Assembly: GCF_018069865.1 (NCBI RefSeq)
Contig: NZ_JAGQDG010000006.1
Coordinates: forward strand, 186,001 to 250,000
Source of the DNA: Ideonella paludis
GTDB lineage: Bacteria > Pseudomonadota > Gammaproteobacteria > Burkholderiales > Burkholderiaceae_C
Direction: 5' to 3'
DNA: 64,000 nucleotides
The notes under the pieces are model-generated. The model was not told the DNA's origin. It did not search any database and saw only the letters and a program-made list of their open reading frames with translations. The position numbers were made by a program, and so were the translations under genes. The first letter of the stretch is position 1, and the number at the start of each line of letters is the position of its first letter. This document shows positions 61,001-64,000 of this stretch, one piece after another.

Positions 61001-64000
61001 GGCTCGCCACCTGCGCCGTGCTCAGGGCTTGCAGCGCATCGGTGGACAAGGCGGCCACACGGTCGGTGCCCAAGGCCACCACGGCGGCGGTGGTCAAGGC
61101 GGCCACATCACCGCTCTCCATCGCGGCCACTTGCTCCGTGGTCAGCGCAGCAGCATGCGCAGCCGTCAAGGCGCGGATCTGGTCGGTGGCCAAGGCGTTC
61201 AGGTTGTCGGTGCTCAGGCCCGCGACCTGGGCGGTGCTGAGGCTGGCCACCTGGGTGGTGCTCAGCGCCGCCATCTGGGCGGTGCCCAAGGCGTTGAGCT
61301 GCTCGGTGGCCAGCGCACGGATCTGGGCCGTGCTGAGGACGCGCAGGTCCGCTGTCGCCAAGGCGCTCATCTGGTCGGTGCTGATCGCCGCCACTTGCGC
61401 TGTGGTCAGGCCAGCGGCCTGCGCCGTGGTCAGCGCTGCGATGGCATCGGTGGACAAAGCGGCCACCTGGGCGGTGCCCAGCGCCTTGACCGTGTTGACG
61501 GCCATGGCGGCCAGGTCGGCCGTCTCCAGCGCGGCGGCTTGCTCGGTGGTCAGCGCAGCGCCTTGGGCGGTGGTCAGCGCGGCCATTTGGCCGGTGCTCA
61601 GGGCGTTCAGGGCGTCGGTGCTCAGCGCAGCGATCTGGGCCGTGGTCAAAGCCGCGACCTGGCTGTTGGAGAAGGCCGCCATCTGGGCGCTGGACAAGGC
61701 GTTGAGCTGCTCGGAACCCAGCGCGGCGACTTGCGCCGTGCCCAGGGCTCGCAGGTCAGCCGTCTCCAGAGCTGGCATTTGGTCGGTGCTCAGGGCCGCC
61801 GCTTGGGCGGTGCTCAGTGCAGCGGCTTGAACCGTGGTCAGCGCGACGATGGCGTCGGTGCTGAGGGCGGCCATGTGCTCGGTGCTCAGGCCTTTGAGGC
61901 CGTTGACGCTGATGGCTGCCACATCATCGGTGGCCAGTGCGGCCACTTGGTCGGTGCTCAGCGCGGCGAGCTGCGCCGAGCTGAGCAGGCCGAACTGCGC
62001 CGTGCTCAAGGCGTTCAGGTTGTCGGTGCTCAGGCCCGCCATTTGCGTGGTGGTGAGCGCGGCGACCTGGGTGTTGGTCAGCGCGGCCATTTGCGCGGTG
62101 CCCAGGGCGTTGATCTGCTCGGTGCCCAGCACCGCCAGTTGGGCGGCGGTCAGGGCGCGCAGGTCGGCGGTCTCCAGGGCCGCCACTTGGTCGCTGGTCA
62201 GCGCGGCGACTTGCGCCGTCGACAAGGCTTGCACATGCACGGTGCTGAGTGCCGCAATGTCGTCGGTCTCCAAGGCGGCGACTTGGTCGGTGCTGAGCTT
62301 GTTGACTTGGGCACTGCTCAGGGCTGCCACCTGCGCGGTGGTCAGGGCCGCCACTTGGGCCGTGGTCAGCGCTTGGACTTGGGTGCTGGTCAGGTTGCGC
62401 AGGTCGGCCGTCTCCAGGGCTTGGATCTGGTCGGTGGTCAACGCGGCCACTTGGGCCGTGGTCAAGCTCATGGCTTGGGTCGAGGACAGCGCGGCAATTT
62501 GATCGGTGGCCAAGGCGGCCAATGTCTCGGTGGTCAAGGCGGCCAGCGCGGCCGTGGTCAGAGAGGCCACGTCGGCCGTCTCCAAGCCGGCCACTTGGTC
62601 GCTGGTCAGTGCTGCCGCTTGCGTCGAGGTGAGCTGGGCCACTTGGGCCGCCCGCAGGGCCGTGATCTGCTCGGTGGTCAGCGCGGCCACAGCGTCGGTG
62701 GTCAAGCCACGGATGGCGGCAGAGCCCAAGGCCGCCACATCGGCCGACTCCATGGCCGCCACTTGGGCCGAGCTCAGGGCACCGGCTTGAGCGCCGGTCA
62801 GCACTGCCATTTGGGCCGTGGTCAGCGCGTTGAGTTGGTCGGTGCTGAGGCCCGCGATTTGGCCGGTGGTCAGGGCCGCCACCTGGGCATTGGTCAGGGC
62901 CACCATTTGCTCGGTGCCCAGCGCATTGATTTGCGCGGTTTGCAGCGCGGCAATCTGTGCCGTGCTCAAGGCCCGTAGGTCGGCGGTTTCAATGGCCGCG
63001 ACTTGGTCGGTCGTCAGGGCCGCCAGTTGGGCGGTGGACATCGCCACGAAATGCGCCGTGGTCAAGGCCTGCAGGTCGGCAGTCTCCAGCGCAGCGGCTT
63101 GGTCGGTGCTCAGAGCTTGAACCTGGGTGTTGGTCAGGGCGGCAGCCTGGCCCGCCGTCAGCGCAGCGACTTGCTCAGTCGTCAGCGCACGGATGGAGGC
63201 CGAGCCCAACTGGCGCAGGTCGGCGGTTTCGAGGGCTTGGATCTGGTCGGTGGTCAAGCTGGCCACTTGGGCCGTGGTCAGGCTGGCCGCTTGGGTGCCG
63301 GTGAGGGCTGCGACTTGCTGGGTCTCCAGCGCCGCCAGCGTGGCCGTGGTCAGGGCAGCCAGCGAGGCCGTGTTCAGCGCGGCGACTTGGGCGGTGCCCA
63401 GGCCCACAATCTGGTCACTGGTCAGTGCGGCGGCTTGGCTGCTGCTCAGCGCACCCGCTTGGGCCGAGGTCAGCGCGGCCAGCGACTCGGTGGTCATTGC
63501 GGCCACGGCCTCGGTGGTCAGGCTGCGCACCGCATTGGTGGACAGGGCTGCTACGTCGGCGGTCTCCAGCGCGGCGACTTGCGCGGTGCTGAGCGCGGCG
63601 GCCTGCGCCGTGGTCAGCGCCGCAAACTGCGCGGTGCCCAGGGCATTGAGGTTGTCGGTCGACAAGCCGGCCACCTGGGCGGTGGTCAGCGCCGCCACTT
63701 GCGGTGCACGCAGCGCAGCCATCTGATCGGTGGACAGCGCATTGAGCTGGGCGGTCGACAAGGCTTGAAGCTGAGCATTCGTCAGGGTGGCCAGGTCCGC
63801 CGTCTCCAGCGCAGCGGCCTGGTCGGTGGTCAGCGCTGCCACCTGCTCGGTGCCCAGCGCCATCACTTGGGTGGTGCTCAGTGCGCGCAGGTCGTCGGTC
63901 TCCAGCGCAGCGATCTGGGCGGTGGTCAGCGCCCGCAATTGCTGGGTGGTCAGGGCCACCATTTGGGCCGTGGTCAAGGCTTCGACTTGGCCGGTGGTCA
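58029..64000 (-). CDS. second giant octapeptide-repeat protein, N-terminus beyond window
   Basis: At least 1990 residues are visible; the octad pattern continues in frame through the last base (TGQVEALTTAQMVALTT), so the start lies outside. About 219 octads are visible, with the same ETADL-type markers and 10/7 spacing. The C-terminal domain is nearly the same as in the downstream paralogue: VLDLDGNGIETLSVDNG, DRNGDGLINDGRELFG, DSNGDHMLDAADANW, DGNSDGVTDAGELKSL, and the identical tail LDDEALRRQVLI. The two genes are therefore tandem duplicates whose ends are conserved while the repeats diverge. Predicted to be a calcium-dependent type I secreted surface or extracellular protein. The 293-bp gap to the paralogue contains a hairpin and a candidate promoter. 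Confidence 0.92.
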   Translation of the reverse strand, partial: TTGQVEALTTAQMVALTTQQLRALTTAQIAALETDDLRALSTTQVMALGTEQVAALTTDQAAALETADLATLTNAQLQALSTAQLNALSTDQMAALRAPQVAALTTAQVAGLSTDNLNALGTAQFAALTTAQAAALSTAQVAALETADVAALSTNAVRSLTTEAVAAMTTESLAALTSAQAGALSSSQAAALTSDQIVGLGTAQVAALNTASLAALTTATLAALETQQVAALTGTQAASLTTAQVASLTTDQIQALETADLRQLGSASIRALTTEQVAALTAGQAAALTNTQVQALSTDQAAALETADLQALTTAHFVAMSTAQLAALTTDQVAAIETADLRALSTAQIAALQTAQINALGTEQMVALTNAQVAALTTGQIAGLSTDQLNALTTAQMAVLTGAQAGALSSAQVAAMESADVAALGSAAIRGLTTDAVAALTTEQITALRAAQVAQLTSTQAAALTSDQVAGLETADVASLTTAALAALTTETLAALATDQIAALSSTQAMSLTTAQVAALTTDQIQALETADLRNLTSTQVQALTTAQVAALTTAQVAALSSAQVNKLSTDQVAALETDDIAALSTVHVQALSTAQVAALTSDQVAALETADLRALTAAQLAVLGTEQINALGTAQMAALTNTQVAALTTTQMAGLSTDNLNALSTAQFGLLSSAQLAALSTDQVAALATDDVAAISVNGLKGLSTEHMAALSTDAIVALTTVQAAALSTAQAAALSTDQMPALETADLRALGTAQVAALGSEQLNALSSAQMAAFSNSQVAALTTAQIAALSTDALNALSTGQMAALTTAQGAALTTEQAAALETADLAAMAVNTVKALGTAQVAALSTDAIAALTTAQAAGLTTAQVAAISTDQMSALATADLRVLSTAQIRALATEQLNALGTAQMAALSTTQVASLSTAQVAGLSTDNLNALATDQIRALTAAHAAALTTEQVAAMESGDVAALTTAAVVALGTDRVAALSTDALQALSTAQVASLSSAQIGALTSDQMPALETADLRAIGTAALRALSTEQLNAMGTVQMAALTTVQVAALSTAQLAGLTTDKLNALTTAQFAVMTTAQAAGLSTEQIAALETADLAALSTAAVRALGTAAVAALTTAEVAALTTAHAAALSNTQAAALSSDQVAALETNDLALLTTAAIAALQTGALAGLSSTQVAAMTSTQLSALTTTAVAALSTDQIRAIETADLKAMGTGQIAALTTDQVASLTAAQAAALATQQLRALSTEQLVALSTADVQALTTTQVASLSTTHVAALSTDQVAALETADLLALSASQLQSLTSTQLNALGSAQVAALSTTQVASLSTAQVAALDTAQVNALTTSQFAALTTAQAMALTTAQLAALETADLAAMNTLALRALSTAQLAALSTDEVAALGTAQVASLTSTQVAALSTDQLVAMSSTQVAALTTAQAVALTTDQIAGFDTADLAALGAANVKAFSTAQIAALTSTAVGALSTAQVAALTTAQVAALSTEQVAALETADMAALGTVNLRALSTDAIAALSTAQVDALSTTQFAAMSTAQIAALTSEHLATISTADLAALGTASIRAIGTEAFSALGTDDIASLSTLQVAALTTTQIAGLTSTQVAALETADLRALGTAAFAALTTDQIVALTTEQVHSLSSTALRALSTSQIAAMATDDVQALQGGHIANLTTAQVAALTTDQFQALGTAQIAALTTAQARALTTEQIVALTTGQIAGLETADIAALSSDQQAAFEAEDVAAMNASQLDAYFAITPMVLDLDGNGIETLSVDNGVAFDVAATGTLRQTGWVGGNDGLLVMDRNGDGLINDGRELFGAGTQNAQGQRAGNGYVAMSWEDSNGDHMLDAADANWSKLQVWVDGNSDGVTDAGELKSLTELGITSLNLQAQVGTEVDNGNLLGLVSNYTTADGSTHAMADVWFTQGAAPAPALSELLAAPAEGLLQDTAQAAAVVAPAAPAALAAPNLASLLDDEALRRQVLI
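58745..64000 (-). repeat. 24-bp (octapeptide) tandem repeat array, gene 2 (partial)
   Basis: The array continues to the window end with the same unit and hierarchy. Marker variants VNTVKAL and VNGLKGL lie 408 bp apart (GTTGAC at 61494 and 61902), which is exactly one 17-octad block. Individual blocks are similar to blocks of gene 1, for example the stretch containing RALATEQLNALGTAQ, consistent with block-wise duplication and exchange between the two genes. Confidence 0.9.

Noticed and set aside
57879-62978. 1699-residue open frame on the plus strand across the second giant gene, and others in a third frame (for example 59602-61830)
   Set aside because: Same repeat artefact as above; they cross the intergenic gap without any gene features.
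50500-64000. Possible CRISPR array because of regular short repeats
   Set aside because: The period is 24 bp with no alternating unique spacers, and it translates in one frame to a coherent protein.

Overview
The window is high-GC DNA from a betaproteobacterium, most likely order Burkholderiales. This is inferred from overall coding style and gene content (RecBCD, Bug-type solute-binding protein, SPINDLY-type glycosyltransferase, GGDEF proteins); no rRNA or tRNA is present to fix the taxon.

Layout. 0-2.5 kb: end of a GGDEF protein, a ComEA-like helix-hairpin-helix protein and a convergent patatin phospholipase. 2.6-11.9 kb: overlapping recC-recB-recD, followed by a small VOC-fold protein. 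12.8-17.5 kb: hybrid histidine kinase, methyl-accepting chemotaxis protein and an RlmN-like radical SAM rRNA methylase. 17.8-35.3 kb: a surface and secretion locus made of a 2.5k-residue two-partner-secretion adhesin with eight 80-residue MBG repeats, its TpsB porin, a TPR/GT41 O-GlcNAc-transferase-like enzyme, and a type I secretion ABC transporter plus HlyD adaptor in the same direction, then an outer-membrane barrel protein (opposite strand) and a TolC-family protein. 35.3-42.1 kb: Bug protein, CocE/NonD hydrolase, a second GGDEF protein and a two-gene glycosyltransferase-like operon.

42.1-47.8 kb is an AT-richer accessory island: a small membrane protein pair, a stand-alone OLD-type TOPRIM protein, an unrecognised protein overlapped by an FRG-domain protein (a candidate defence pair) and a DUF3592-type protein. 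No integrase, transposase or tRNA marks its edges. 47.8-49.7 kb holds small membrane proteins and two GNAT acetyltransferases.

49.8-64.0 kb is dominated by two tandem giant genes on the minus strand. Each encodes hundreds of copies of an 8-residue repeat (consensus A-A-L-[ST]-T-x-Q-[VIL]), organised into alternating 10-octad and 7-octad arms, followed by a calcium-loop C-terminal domain typical of type I secreted proteins. The second gene runs off the window end.

How it may fit together (inference): the type I system plus TolC protein could export the giant repeat proteins. The GT41 enzyme, lying exactly between the two-partner adhesin pair and the type I transporter, could glycosylate one or both Ser/Thr-rich adhesin types, in the manner of the HMW1A-B-C and EtpBAC loci.
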